Source of the DNA: Myxococcus virescens
Lineage (GTDB): Bacteria; Myxococcota; Myxococcia; Myxococcales; Myxococcaceae
Direction of reading: 5' to 3'
Length of the DNA stretch: 64,000 nucleotides
Assembly (NCBI RefSeq): GCF_900101905.1
Contig: NZ_FNAJ01000002.1
Location: 124,001 to 188,000 of the forward strand
Shown here: in pieces, positions 32,492 through 41,515 of the stretch
Layout of the letters: every line of letters starts with the position of its first letter
How positions within the stretch are numbered: the stretch's first letter is position 1
Position numbers and translations under genes: made by a program
Notes under the pieces: model-generated
Told to the model about the DNA's origin: nothing
Database searches by the model: none
Seen by the model: only the letters and a program-made list of their open reading frames with translations

Positions 32492-33536
32492 GGGACGCCT
32501 CCCCGGGGAACTCGTCCCAGGTGCGTCCGTCCAGCTCGCGGCCGGCGGCCTTCTTCCCCACGTTCTCGATGGCCTGCCACGCGGCGTCGGCGTGACTCCG
32601 CTCCAGCCCGGTGGCCATCGGCGCGACGTGGCCGGAGTCCGAACGGATGGCGTGGAGCGCCCTCGGGTCGAGGTACTCACGAGGCGCCCACGCGCCCCAC
32701 TGCTTGAAGAAGAAGGGCACCCCAGCCACGACGCACTGGTCGCGCAGGCGACGCGCCCATTCGGGGTGCATGGGACGCGCGCCAGGGCCCGACTCGCCGC
32801 CGGCGATGACCCAGAAGATGCCCCAGTCCCACCGGCCGCCCTCGCTCGGGATGCGAGGGTCGGGATGCTGGAGTCGCTCGCCGCCCGTCGTGTGCAGGGT
32901 GGGCTTGAGGTAGCGCTCCAGGTCCACGGGCCCGAGGAGCGGCTCGCACGAGAGGAATCGCACGGCCGCGGGCGTCGCCAGAAGGTGGGGGATGCGCTCG
33001 TCGGCGCGGCGCTGGTCCTCCACGGACACGCCCAGCCACACGTTGGGGTGCGCGCGCTCCCAGGTGATGGGCCTGCCGGGCACGACTTCCAGCCCTTCGA
33101 CGATGGAACGGGCGCGGGCCCACTCCACGTACTCGCGCATCCGGTCGGCGCGCTTCGTGAGCACCTGAAAGGTGTGCCGCTCGGCCAGGCGCATCGTCGC
33201 GAAGACACGGTCGATGTCCGAGAAGGACAGCGACTCGTGGAACAGGTCGCTCATGCTGTTGACGAACACGCGGCGCGGCTTCTTCCAGCGCAAGGGCGCG
33301 TCGAGCAGGTCCTCGTTGAGCACCACCTTGCCGGTCCACCGGGGCCCGGCCGGCGTGGACTCCACGAGCCCCTCATACGGTTGCCCCGGCCCGGACATGC
33401 GGATGGCCATCCGCTCCGCGTAGCAGCCGCCCTTGCGCAGGCCCGGGGTGCCACCGCCACACCCGGGCGACTTCCTGCTGCAGCCCTTGGTGACGTTCCA
33501 CACGACGTCCGTCCACTCGATGGCGGTATCACCCAC
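32484..33536 (-). CDS. DUF5131 (phage Gp37/Gp68) family protein
   Basis: 350 residues from a GTG that overlaps the upstream stop by 8 bases. It contains IEWTDVVWNVTKGCSRKSPG, CYAERMA, RRVFVNSMSDLFHESLSFSD, NVWLGVSVEDQRRADERIP, FLSCEPLLGPVDL, WVIAGGESGPGARPMHPEWA and VPFFFKQWGAW, all family signatures in order. The cysteines in GCSRKSPGC and GGCYAE fit the radical-SAM-like cluster suggested for this family. Widespread in phages; the biochemical role is not established. Confidence 0.88.
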   Translation of the reverse strand: MGDTAIEWTDVVWNVTKGCSRKSPGCGGGTPGLRKGGCYAERMAIRMSGPGQPYEGLVESTPAGPRWTGKVVLNEDLLDAPLRWKKPRRVFVNSMSDLFHESLSFSDIDRVFATMRLAERHTFQVLTKRADRMREYVEWARARSIVEGLEVVPGRPITWERAHPNVWLGVSVEDQRRADERIPHLLATPAAVRFLSCEPLLGPVDLERYLKPTLHTTGGERLQHPDPRIPSEGGRWDWGIFWVIAGGESGPGARPMHPEWARRLRDQCVVAGVPFFFKQWGAWAPREYLDPRALHAIRSDSGHVAPMATGLERSHADAAWQAIENVGKKAAGRELDGRTWDEFPGEASHG

Positions 33537-36420
33537 GGCGCACCGCCTTCCCGAGGAGGGGCAGGGCGCGGATGCACTTCGCGAGCAGCCGCGCCACCTC
33601 GCGGGTGTGGGCTGGCACCTCCGCGTCATTGGCCGTCTCGTCGCACTCCTCCGCCGCCTGCTCCCGCATGTTCTCGGCGCCCATCTCCGCAGCGACGCGC
33701 ACGGCCTGGGACGTTGCACGGGCGGCGACGTCCACCAGCCCCTGCGCGTGGGCCGTCTCCCGCTTCGCCTCGGCCAGCGCGCGGGCGAGTCGCTGGAGGC
33801 GCATCGTCTTCGTGAACGGTCCGTCCTCCCAGCCATGCGGGCCGAAAATCAGCAGCGTCCCGTCCCCGAGGACTCGCACCTCCTTGTCCTCCCACGCCAC
33901 GTCCGGGGTGAGCGGCGACACTTCCGGCGTGGGCGTCGGGGCGATGCGGGAGCGGGTGGTGACACGGACGGGCAGGCCCGCCTCCGCAGCGAGACGGACG
34001 GCCTCAACGGCTGGGCTCTCGCCATCCAGGTTGTCGATGTCCCCACCTCCCGGCCCGGACGGGGGCGTGTCGAGGGAGAGGCCGAGGCGGCGCGCGACGC
34101 GACGGCACGCCCGGTCAGCATCCAGGGACGATTCCGGGTCCGCTATGATTCCCGTCAGCACCTCCACCACCCGGGCCTTGTCCAGCGTCTCGCTGGGCGC
34201 GGGGGCGTCAGAGACGAGCATGGCCAACACGCGGAGCACCTCGGGCACCGTCTCGTCCCATGTCACAGTTGGGTACAGCAGGAGGTTGCGGGCGCGCTGG
34301 ATGCCTTCCACCGCCGCGCGGTACTTCGCGGCGTCCTCATGGTCTGCCTTGCAGTTCGGGCAGGTGGCGTCGGCCAGAACAACACGAGGTTCCGGGCGGC
34401 ACCCTGGCGATGCATTGCCGTCATGGGCCCAAGCGCCCCGCCCATTCTCGCCACCGGATGAATCCCACGTGATGGGCTTGTGGCACTTCACGCACGCCGT
34501 GTGGGCCTCCCCGCCCTTCGCGGCGTCGTAGGCGGCGCGGAGGGTGTCCAGGGCGTTGCGCCATGCGGTGTCGCCGCCGTTGAACGGGCTCGCAGCGAGG
34601 TCCAGCACGCGTCCCACCGCCTCCAGCAGCCCAAGCGGTGCGGGCACCCTACGGGTGGCATGCGCCATCTCCTGAATCGCCTCCCAGCCGCACAGCTCGC
34701 AGTCCGCGTCGTGCTCTCCCGACTCCTCGTCTCCAGAATGCCCCGAGGGCTTGGGCAGCCTCGCCACGGCGTCACGCAGGTCGGCCCAGACCTTCGGAGG
34801 CGGAGGGGGGATGCGCAACTCCTCGCGGAGCACGTCGACATCGTGCTGAAGCCCCATCTTCTCGACGGCATGCGCTTCATGGGCATCCGCCAGTTGCTTC
34901 TCCAATGCCTCTACCTTGAGAGCCAGTTCGGGCTCAGGAGGTTCCCGGAACGCCTCCACGCGGTACTTCGCGGCGTCGAAGGCGGCGCGGAGGGCGGCCA
35001 TCGAGCCCTCCAGCGCATCCATGGCGTCCTTGCCGCCGTTCTCGCCAGCGTTGTCCCACGCGGCCACGGTCTTCCCCACCGCCTCCAGCAGCCCGGGCGG
35101 ATTCACGTCTCCGCCGGAGCCTCCCACTTGCACCATCGGCACCGACGCACCGCTGTCCACGGGTCGAGCTGGTGCCGCGTCACCGCGTACTTGCGGCGGC
35201 ACTTCGGGCACGTCCGCGCCCTCGCTGTGCGGCTCATGCGCGCCTTGAGCCCGTCCCGGGCCCGCCTCCGCTTGTCCTCGGTCATCGGTTCCTTCCAGCA
35301 GCCTGGGCGGCGGGGTGTGCGTCTCGCCATGGACGTCACAGGTCCAGTGTTTGGTGCAGGTGCCACACGCGACGTTGCGCCCCTCCGAGCAGCACCGGCC
35401 CACCGCCCCGGGGGAGGGCGCGGAGTGGGTGGCGAGGGCGGCGCGGAGGCGCTCACGGACGTTCGGGTGAGCATCGGCCGTGCCCAAGGCATGGAGCGCG
35501 TAGGTGATGCCCTCCTCCAACTCCCGCACGTGGGACTCGGCCTCGATGGCGCGAGCGTGCTGCTGTCGCTCGCGCTCGACCGCAGCGCCCTCCGACGCTC
35601 GCAGTTCAGCCTTCTCCCTCTCCTGGTCCGCAACGCGCTGTTCCAGCGTGGCCACGCGCTCGCGGAGGGTCTTGATTTCGGCGTACTTCGCCCGGTTCCG
35701 CTCGCGCTCCTCACTGTACTGAGCGCGCAGCGTCTCCACCTCCGTCCGGGCCACGTCGCGCTTGGCCTGGGCTTCCTGGCGCTGCCTCCTGCAATCCTCC
35801 ATGTCCAGCGCCTGGGCTTCCGCGAGTTGCTTCGCCGCGTCGCGCTCGGACTTGGCCTTTTGGAATCGCTCCAGCAACTCCCGGTAGCCAGCGGCTCCCA
35901 CCCATTCGCCCCGGTCAAACTCGGCCTTCGCCTCAGTTGCCGACGCCTCCAATTCCGTGATGCGCGTCTCCATCGCCGGCACCCGCGCGGCCTGGGTGGC
36001 GAGGCGGGAGAGGGCGGGCAACGCCACATCGTGGGCGCGGTCCTCCTCTGCCTTGTCCTGCGTCAGGTTCGCGTAGCCCTCCACGGCGTACTGCACCGCC
36101 TCGCGGTCCCGCTCCACCTCCTCGGGCGTGGGCGGGGACTTCTGGGCGCGGAGCTTGGCCAGAGCGCCGAGCTCGTCTTCGAGGAATGTGGCCAGGTGCT
36201 TGGCGTTGTCCACGCCATTCCATCCGTGCGCTTCGGCCACGCGCACCACCTCCGGCACCTTGGCGGCCTGGGCGTCCAGCGCGGCGAGATGGCCGAAGAT
36301 GCTCTCGCGCCACGTCTCCAGCCAGTCATGCTGGGCGCTGTCCCCACTCGTGGATTCGTACTTCGCCCGGTCCAATTCTTCCGTCGTCAGCAGCTTCGGC
36401 ACGCACGTCATCGCAGGCAC
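33529..36420 (-). CDS. Very long coiled-coil / zinc-ribbon mosaic protein
   Basis: 963 codons without a stop. Residues about 100-310 are a long coiled coil (for example ERVATLEQRVADQEREKAEL). A Cys cluster near 350 (CGTCTKHWTC) follows. Two similar modules, GLLEAVGKTVAAWDNAGENG... to ...LRAAFDAAKY and GLLEAVGRVLDLAASPFNGG... to ...LRAAYDAAKG, are separated by further Cys pairs (CELC, CVKC, CPNC). Residues about 375-425 look like the shadow of a gene in another frame (35103-35285), so this may be two or more proteins joined; a GTG at 35106 overlapping that gene's stop could start a second one. Function unknown. Confidence 0.5.
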   Translation of the reverse strand: MPAMTCVPKLLTTEELDRAKYESTSGDSAQHDWLETWRESIFGHLAALDAQAAKVPEVVRVAEAHGWNGVDNAKHLATFLEDELGALAKLRAQKSPPTPEEVERDREAVQYAVEGYANLTQDKAEEDRAHDVALPALSRLATQAARVPAMETRITELEASATEAKAEFDRGEWVGAAGYRELLERFQKAKSERDAAKQLAEAQALDMEDCRRQRQEAQAKRDVARTEVETLRAQYSEERERNRAKYAEIKTLRERVATLEQRVADQEREKAELRASEGAAVERERQQHARAIEAESHVRELEEGITYALHALGTADAHPNVRERLRAALATHSAPSPGAVGRCCSEGRNVACGTCTKHWTCDVHGETHTPPPRLLEGTDDRGQAEAGPGRAQGAHEPHSEGADVPEVPPQVRGDAAPARPVDSGASVPMVQVGGSGGDVNPPGLLEAVGKTVAAWDNAGENGGKDAMDALEGSMAALRAAFDAAKYRVEAFREPPEPELALKVEALEKQLADAHEAHAVEKMGLQHDVDVLREELRIPPPPPKVWADLRDAVARLPKPSGHSGDEESGEHDADCELCGWEAIQEMAHATRRVPAPLGLLEAVGRVLDLAASPFNGGDTAWRNALDTLRAAYDAAKGGEAHTACVKCHKPITWDSSGGENGRGAWAHDGNASPGCRPEPRVVLADATCPNCKADHEDAAKYRAAVEGIQRARNLLLYPTVTWDETVPEVLRVLAMLVSDAPAPSETLDKARVVEVLTGIIADPESSLDADRACRRVARRLGLSLDTPPSGPGGGDIDNLDGESPAVEAVRLAAEAGLPVRVTTRSRIAPTPTPEVSPLTPDVAWEDKEVRVLGDGTLLIFGPHGWEDGPFTKTMRLQRLARALAEAKRETAHAQGLVDVAARATSQAVRVAAEMGAENMREQAAEECDETANDAEVPAHTREVARLLAKCIRALPLLGKAVRRG
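35103..35285 (-). CDS. Nested out-of-frame zinc-ribbon protein
   Basis: 60 residues beginning MTEDKRRRARDGLKARMSRT and containing CPKCRRKY and CRWCKWE, a textbook zinc ribbon. It lies entirely within the 963-codon frame but in a different phase. GGAAGGA precedes its ATG, and its TGA overlaps a GTG of the larger frame (GTGA), as at many junctions in this phage. Confidence 0.6.
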   Translation of the reverse strand: MTEDKRRRARDGLKARMSRTARARTCPKCRRKYAVTRHQLDPWTAVRRCRWCKWEAPAET

Positions 36421-36485
36421 CTCGGGTACAGCGCGGTGAGGGACAGCAGGGGCTGGGCGCGGTGAGTCACCCAGCCCCGTGAAGC

Positions 36486-36827
36486 TCAGAGTCCGGCCTC
36501 GAATGCGGCGCGGACTCGCTCGGTGAGGTCGGCGCCGCAGTCCTCGAGGACGCGGGACTGGTAGCGCGCGGCTGCCTCAGAGGACTGGTGGTCCCCGTCC
36601 TTCGCCCACGCCCTGCTGGCGCAGTCGGCCGCCACCAGGCGCTGGAGGCACGTCGTCTCACCAGAGGACCAGCCGGCGTAGTTGCCACCGGCCACCTGCG
36701 CCTCGGCCGCGTCGAAGCAATCCATCGATGCCTGCGCCCGGCGGTGTTGCGCGTCCGAGAATCGGCTGGGCTTCGGGCTCGCGCACCCGGCCATTACCAC
36801 CACCATCGTCAACAGCATCCAGTGCAT
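36486..36827 (-). CDS. Small phage lipoprotein
   Basis: 113 residues from MHWMLLTMVVVMAGC: signal peptide with lipobox VMAGC. The mature part has four further cysteines (DCFDAAEAQ, TTCLQRLVAADCASR, EDCGAD), likely disulphide bonded in the periplasm. Possibly a spanin-like or lysogenic-conversion lipoprotein; nothing decides it. Confidence 0.65.
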   Translation of the reverse strand: MHWMLLTMVVVMAGCASPKPSRFSDAQHRRAQASMDCFDAAEAQVAGGNYAGWSSGETTCLQRLVAADCASRAWAKDGDHQSSEAAARYQSRVLEDCGADLTERVRAAFEAGL

Positions 36828-36953
36828 CGTCAGCACTCCAGGACTACGGGTTGGGGAGACAGCGCGGGCGGCCTGGGCAGCGCCGCCAGCGCTCACGGAA
36901 CAACGAGGGGACTGTGCTCGGGACGTCACCCGCTCGAGCCCGGGACGCGCGGG

Positions 36954-37520
36954 CTACAGCGGCAGGGGGATGGCTTCCTTCGCAAGCACCAAGGTTCCAA
37001 CCGCGACGATGATTGCCACCTCACGGGGGCCAATCTTCTGCCCACCAAAGACCTTCCCGGCCGCCTCCTTGAAGTCGTCCCAGAGGTCGGCTTCCTTCAC
37101 CTTGTTCATGCTCTGCTTTGACTTCGCCTCCTCTTGACCGGCGACCAGCATCAGCACCAGGCCCTGGTTGGGTGGGCCTCCCTTGGAGTCGCAGTGCTGG
37201 AGGGACAAACGGTTGTAGAATTCAGCGGCCTGGGCGAAGCGCGTCTTCTGCGCCGGGTCTTTTGCCAGCGCGGACATCTTCACCATCACGATGTGACTGA
37301 GGTTGTAGAGGGCGCACCTCACCCCCTCGCGTGAGAGTCCCTCGCCGGGCTTGATGCCCGCCTTCTCGCCATGCTTGTCCAGCAGGGACTGAAGGGCCTT
37401 GGATGCGTCTGCCTTGAGTGCTTTCACCTCGTGCGGGTGGAGGCTCGGGGCGACATCCATCGCGTGCGCGGTGGACGTGGACAGCAGACAGACGAGTAAC
37501 GCTGCGATGTGCAGTCGCAT
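36954..37520 (-). CDS. Secreted helical phage protein
   Basis: 188 residues. MRLHIAALLVCLLSTSTAHA is a signal peptide with AHA cleavage. The mature part is helical with two cysteines, and ends with a hydrophobic helix (REVAIIVAVGTLVLAKEAIP) that could anchor it. Neighbour of the lipoprotein above; together they form an exported pair of unknown function. Confidence 0.65.
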   Translation of the reverse strand: MRLHIAALLVCLLSTSTAHAMDVAPSLHPHEVKALKADASKALQSLLDKHGEKAGIKPGEGLSREGVRCALYNLSHIVMVKMSALAKDPAQKTRFAQAAEFYNRLSLQHCDSKGGPPNQGLVLMLVAGQEEAKSKQSMNKVKEADLWDDFKEAAGKVFGGQKIGPREVAIIVAVGTLVLAKEAIPLPL

Positions 37521-37620
37521 TGATGCGGCTCCGTGTGTGTGATTGCTGCGTTGGGTGCTGCTTGGGACGGGCGTGCGTGCCCGTCACGCGGCCCAGGGGC
37601 GTGCCCCCAGGCGAGGACTC

Positions 37621-37959
37621 TCAGGCGGGCTCGTAGGTCTGCGTCTTCGCGCACCACGCCACGCGCTCGACGTGTTCGGGCAGGGCGTTGGCGGCGTCCG
37701 ACAGCCGGTAGAACACCGACGCGTGCCGCCCGTCGGGGAAGATGACGTCGGCGACGCTCTGGTCGTCGCCGGAGCGCGCCAGCAACAGGTGACACGTCTC
37801 CCGGGTGACGGACACCATCTGGGCGCCCACGGGAATCGTCACCTCCGGGCCCACCATTCCACCCGGGCCGACTTCCCACCCAGCTACTGGCGCCGCCAGC
37901 GTGTAGATGGGCACCTTGTGCTTGGCCAACTGCTCTCGCGTGAGTCCTGGTGCTGACAC
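37621..37959 (-). CDS. Hypothetical phage protein
   Basis: 112 residues, GTG start after AGGAGAGTGAC. A beta-rich core with PEVTIPVGAQMVSVTRETCH and DVIFPDGRHASVFYRLSD. No family recognised. Confidence 0.6.
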   Translation of the reverse strand: MSAPGLTREQLAKHKVPIYTLAAPVAGWEVGPGGMVGPEVTIPVGAQMVSVTRETCHLLLARSGDDQSVADVIFPDGRHASVFYRLSDAANALPEHVERVAWCAKTQTYEPA

Positions 37960-37993
37960 GTCACTCTCCTGGTGCTGCGGGAAAAGTGCGGTG

Positions 37994-38029
37994 GCCCGGC
38001 CGGGTAGGGGGGCTGAACCCCGGCCGGGC
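37994..38029 (-). terminator. Strong GC hairpin in early block
   Basis: Arms GCCCGGCCGGG and CCCGGCCGGGC pair over 11 bases with a 14-base loop. It lies in a 288-base gap between genes. No U-run, so pausing or processing is as likely as termination. Confidence 0.5.
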
Positions 38030-38065
38030 ACCGCGTGGCGTCTGCGTCACGCCGTGAGGACTGCA

Positions 38066-38088
38066 CCGCCGCGGCCTATCCGCGGCGG
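38066..38088 (-). terminator. Second GC hairpin in the same gap
   Basis: CCGCCGCGG and CCGCGGCGG pair over 9 bases around CCTAT. A third, smaller hairpin (GCCGCCT with AGGCGGC) follows at 38182-38201, just beyond the end of the ERF gene. Confidence 0.5.
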
Positions 38089-38247
38089 GTGTGATGGCGG
38101 GCGGGGTAGATCGGCCCAGCGCCGAGAAGCGACTGGCCCGCCCACCACCACGAGAAGGTCCCGCCCGTGTGGGCGCGGGGTGCCGCCTGATGGGAGGCGG
38201 CGAGGGCGCGGGGAGCTGGGGCCGCAGCTCCGTCCGCGCGGTGATGC

Positions 38248-39408
38248 TCAGCCGTCAGAGCCCGGCTCGCGTCCGTTCTGGACAGCGAGCATTCCGCGCC
38301 GGGAAATCTCCGCGAGCAGCAACTCCCGGTTGGCCTCCATCGCCGACGCCCACTGCGCCTTGGGCTCCTCCAGCAGCTTCTCGTTGGCCATGTCCACGGC
38401 CGCACCCAGATCCTCGTCCGACATCAAGGAGATGGCCTTCCCCTTCCACGGACCGAAGCCACACTTCGCCGCTGTGGCCGTCTGCGGTGCGCTCGTCCCA
38501 ACCGGCGCCTTCTGACGGAGTGCCAGCTCGTCGCGAATGGCATCAAGTGAGGCCCTCAGCGCCGGAGCATTGAAGATGTTGGGCTGCCGCTTGAGCATGG
38601 CCTCGCCCTCTGCCGCTGCCTCGACGAGGATTTCGGTAGCGGCCTCCGTGCGCCGCACTGCCTTGTGTTTGCCGAAGCCGATGGCATCCGTGGGCGCGCT
38701 CCCGGCGGGGGGCTCAGTGCGGCTCGCTTGTTCGGGCGGGCGTGAGTCGCGAGAGGCAGGGGAGGTGGTGCGGCGCTCGCCTTGCTCCGCCACCTGGTTC
38801 GGCTTGCCCTGTTGCACGGAACCCTGCTTCTCCTGGGGGGGCTGCTGGGGCTGCTGCCGGTTGCGCGACTGGCTCTGTTGCGCGCCACGTTGTTGCCCCT
38901 GCTGGCCGGTCCGCTGCTGGTTCTGCTGCCCGCCGCGCGGGGGCGTCTCGTCCTGCTCTGGGTCGTCGCCCGTGGGAATCAGGAAGAGCTTGAGCAGGGC
39001 GTACTTCGTCGCGCCAGTAAGGGCCTTGTACGTGGCCTTGTCGCCCGGGTCCTGGCCCTCGCCCAACACCTCGAAGGACAGCGTCTCCCCGCTCTCGCCG
39101 TCATGCAGCGTGAAGCGGACGGTCAGCGTGACGAGGCGGTCCGAGTTGCCCTTCTGGCGGTCCACGGCGGCCCACGTCGTGTCCACGACGGTGGGGATGA
39201 GCATGAGAGCGCGTTCCGATAGGCCCGTGCGGACCGCCGCCACGATGTCCGCCTCCGTGGCGTAGTCGTAGCCGTGGAACTTGTTTCGCCCCGACTTCGG
39301 GACGTGGCCGACTGACCCCATCACCTCTGCAAGCTTCCGCACGAGACTCAGCTTCCGCTGAGGCTCCGCCGGGGGGTGATAAACGAGTCCTGCCGTTGCT
39401 GACGTCAT
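38248..39408 (-). CDS. ERF-family single-strand annealing protein
   Basis: 386 residues. Residues about 18-150 are the ERF domain: LVRKLAEVMGSVGHVPKSGR, FHGYDYATEADIVAAVRTGL, GEGQDPGDKATYKALTGATK and ALLKLFLIP. A Gln-rich linker (about 155-205) leads to a second small domain with FGPWKGKAISLMSDEDLGAA, an all-helical module often joined to phage recombinases. It promotes RecA-independent annealing in phage recombination. No partner exonuclease is seen in the window. Confidence 0.85.
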   Translation of the reverse strand: MTSATAGLVYHPPAEPQRKLSLVRKLAEVMGSVGHVPKSGRNKFHGYDYATEADIVAAVRTGLSERALMLIPTVVDTTWAAVDRQKGNSDRLVTLTVRFTLHDGESGETLSFEVLGEGQDPGDKATYKALTGATKYALLKLFLIPTGDDPEQDETPPRGGQQNQQRTGQQGQQRGAQQSQSRNRQQPQQPPQEKQGSVQQGKPNQVAEQGERRTTSPASRDSRPPEQASRTEPPAGSAPTDAIGFGKHKAVRRTEAATEILVEAAAEGEAMLKRQPNIFNAPALRASLDAIRDELALRQKAPVGTSAPQTATAAKCGFGPWKGKAISLMSDEDLGAAVDMANEKLLEEPKAQWASAMEANRELLLAEISRRGMLAVQNGREPGSDG

Positions 39409-39421
39409 TGGTCAAACCCTC

Positions 39422-39619
39422 TCACTCGTATTCCTCGCCAGCGGCCTGCTCGGCCCGGCGCAGTAGCTCTCTCAACTCGGCCTCTACTTCGTCGGCCTCG
39501 TCGTCCCACTCGATGTCACCGGCGCGGTGCTTGCCTTCGTGCCCGTACCGCAACTCGCACAGCACCCACGCGCGCTCAGGGTCCTCGGTGTATGCGTGGC
39601 ATCGCTCGTCGAATCGCAC
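39422..39619 (-). CDS. Small acidic protein upstream of ERF gene
   Basis: 65 residues (MRFDERCHAYTEDPERAWVL start; acidic helical tail). Ends 13 bases before the ERF start, so it is in the same operon. An HRAGDIEW stretch is shared with small phage proteins of unknown role. No function assigned. Confidence 0.6.
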   Translation of the reverse strand: MRFDERCHAYTEDPERAWVLCELRYGHEGKHRAGDIEWDDEADEVEAELRELLRRAEQAAGEEYE

Positions 39620-39668
39620 TGAATCCCCGAGGTTGATACATAAACACAGTACCTGGGGAGTCTGACTC

Positions 39669-40046
39669 TCAATGCTGCGTGGCCTCCATCGCGTTGATAC
39701 GCGCCACGCCCTCGTTCCACGCGGTCGTTCGCGCCCACCACAGCTCCACGCTCAGGGCCGCGAGCAGCGCCGCCTCCTCCGCGTCCAACTCGCGCAGCAC
39801 CCGGGCCTGCGCCGTCACCGTGCCCTGCAACTCCCTCCACCGGGCCTGTGTGGCGGGCGTACCGTCAGGGCTGAGCCGCGCGAGCTCGTCCTGGGCCGCG
39901 CGCTGTGCCTCGCGCGCCTCGGCCTGCCGGGCGGGGAGCGCGTCGGCCTCCTCCAGGCACTGGCGGATGCCGCCCTCCTCGGACGGACGCCACCACTTCT
40001 CCAGCCCGCGCAGGCGGCGGGCCACGTCGGCCAACTCGCCGCTCAT
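39669..40046 (-). CDS. Coiled-coil hypothetical protein
   Basis: 125 residues, nearly all helix (RQAEAREAQRAAQDELARLS; VLRELDAEEAALLAALSVEL). It overlaps the upstream gene by 4 bases. No motif recognised. Confidence 0.6.
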   Translation of the reverse strand: MSGELADVARRLRGLEKWWRPSEEGGIRQCLEEADALPARQAEAREAQRAAQDELARLSPDGTPATQARWRELQGTVTAQARVLRELDAEEAALLAALSVELWWARTTAWNEGVARINAMEATQH

Positions 40047-40522
40047 GGAGCACCTCCCGCCATGCCCTTCGCGAGCATCATCAACTCACGGGCGCGGTCT
40101 TGCTCCTCGGTTCGGTTCAGCTCCGCCACCCACGCGGACTGCAGGTCGGAATGCTGCCGCGCCAACTCGGCCAGCACCTCGTATCGGTCGGCCATCCGGC
40201 GCGCGAAGTTCGCCTCGTCCTTGAGGGCCACACCGATGGTGGCACCCCCATGGCTCTCCGTGGCCACGGGAAGCGGTCCGCGTCGCGTCGCGAGGCGCGC
40301 ATGCAGCCGCGACGCGTGCGCGCGGCAGAACGCGGCCAGCACCATCACCCGCGCTCGCGCCCTCGGGTCCTGCAGCCGCTCCGCCAGCGCAGTCATCCTC
40401 TTAGCGGAAACAACCTCTGCCGCCCACATGACGGCCGCGACCTCATACACGCGAGCCGCGAGCTCTCCCGCGCGGGCTGTGGGCTGGCAGTCGCCTGCCA
40501 GGACGCGAAGAGTCCCGCTCAC
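40043..40522 (-). CDS. Helical hypothetical protein
   Basis: 159 residues, long helices (VYEVAAVMWAAEVVSAKRMT; ARRMADRYEVLAELARQHSD). Coupled to both neighbours. No function recognised. Confidence 0.6.
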   Translation of the reverse strand: MSGTLRVLAGDCQPTARAGELAARVYEVAAVMWAAEVVSAKRMTALAERLQDPRARARVMVLAAFCRAHASRLHARLATRRGPLPVATESHGGATIGVALKDEANFARRMADRYEVLAELARQHSDLQSAWVAELNRTEEQDRARELMMLAKGMAGGAP

Positions 40523-41031
40523 AGCGCCACCTCACGGCCCAGCGGGCGGTGCGTGCGGTACCAGCGGCGCCAAGCCGGGTACGCGAGTCGCCAGCCGAAG
40601 CCGAGCGCGCCGAACCACCCGAAGGCGAGCGCCAGGCCGGCGAGGCCCAGCCAGGGGAGGAGGGTGCGCAGCTGCTCGGCGCGCGGCGAGCACTCCACGG
40701 GCATCGGCTCGCGGCCCTCCGCCTCAGCCTGCTCGCGCTCCCGGGTGGCAATCGAGTCCAGCTCCGCGCCCACCAGCAGTGCCACGAGGGACACCGTCAG
40801 CCCGGCCACCTGGGCCAGCGCCTGGGGCAGCGGCGCCGCGCCCAGCGTGGCGTGGTGCTGGGCCACCGTCGCGCCCAGGAGGGCGAGGCCGTAGACGGAG
40901 CGCTCCACCATCCAGGTGCGCACCCCGGCCGCCGTGGCGCGGGACTCGAGCGTCAGCAGCGCGCGCCGTGCCCAGGGCCCCGGGTCCTCTCGGCTGTCGA
41001 CTACAAGGCAAAGCTCCGCCAGCAGCGCCAT
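40519..41031 (-). CDS. Membrane protein with several helices
   Basis: 170 residues. Hydrophobic segments near 48-62, 75-90 (VAGLTVSLVALLVGAELDS) and 122-150 (LLPWLGLAGLALAFGWFGAL) indicate two or three membrane spans with a charged middle part. Function unknown; membrane proteins in early phage blocks sometimes act in exclusion. Confidence 0.6.
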   Translation of the reverse strand: MALLAELCLVVDSREDPGPWARRALLTLESRATAAGVRTWMVERSVYGLALLGATVAQHHATLGAAPLPQALAQVAGLTVSLVALLVGAELDSIATREREQAEAEGREPMPVECSPRAEQLRTLLPWLGLAGLALAFGWFGALGFGWRLAYPAWRRWYRTHRPLGREVAL

Positions 41032-41112
41032 GGCGCCTCCTGCAAGGGATTGGGTGAGAGTCCGGATGCGCTCCGGCGGGCGGGCCCCGCGGTGTGCGCA
41101 GGGCAGGGTGGG

Positions 41113-41394
41113 CTACCGGATGAAGGTGACGGTCAGCCCGTCCTCGGCCACCGTCCCCAGGTACCCCATCACCGGGGACTCGTCGCACGCCTGGGCCGCG
41201 TTCTCCTGCGTGAGGAAACGCTGGACCACCTGCTCCCGGTCGCCCTTCTCCAGCCTCCCCAGGAAGAGGTCCACCTCGCAGGCCCCACACACCGGGGCCC
41301 CGTCCTGCGCCGTCAGCGCCGAGCGCTGGCCCGCCGCGTACACCTCGCCACAACTGTCACAGCGAAACTCGCCCTGCTCCTGTGTCGTCTCCAT
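41113..41394 (-). CDS. Zinc-ribbon protein opening the left-facing block
   Basis: 93 residues from METTQEQGEFRCDSCGEVYA; CDSCG and CGAC give the zinc site. First gene behind the divergent control region at 41516-41643, so its promoter is likely the main early one of this block. Confidence 0.65.
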   Translation of the reverse strand: METTQEQGEFRCDSCGEVYAAGQRSALTAQDGAPVCGACEVDLFLGRLEKGDREQVVQRFLTQENAAQACDESPVMGYLGTVAEDGLTVTFIR

Positions 41395-41515
41395 GACTGC
41401 CCCCTGTGTCTTGCGTGCCTCGGCGTCCTCGCTGGCCACCCAGCTCGCGCCCGCCCATCGCCCCTCTCCCTCCCGGGAGCCCCGTCCGTCCGCCGTTCCA
41501 ACGAGATGCACCATA

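Noticed and set aside
31983..33815. 610-codon open frame (+) opposite the DUF5131 gene
   Set aside because: The minus strand carries all DUF5131 motifs in order, so this is a shadow.
34480..36465. 661-codon open frame (+) opposite the long coiled-coil gene
   Set aside because: Antisense shadow in high-GC DNA; the minus frame has coiled-coil heptads, Cys pairs and coupling with neighbours.
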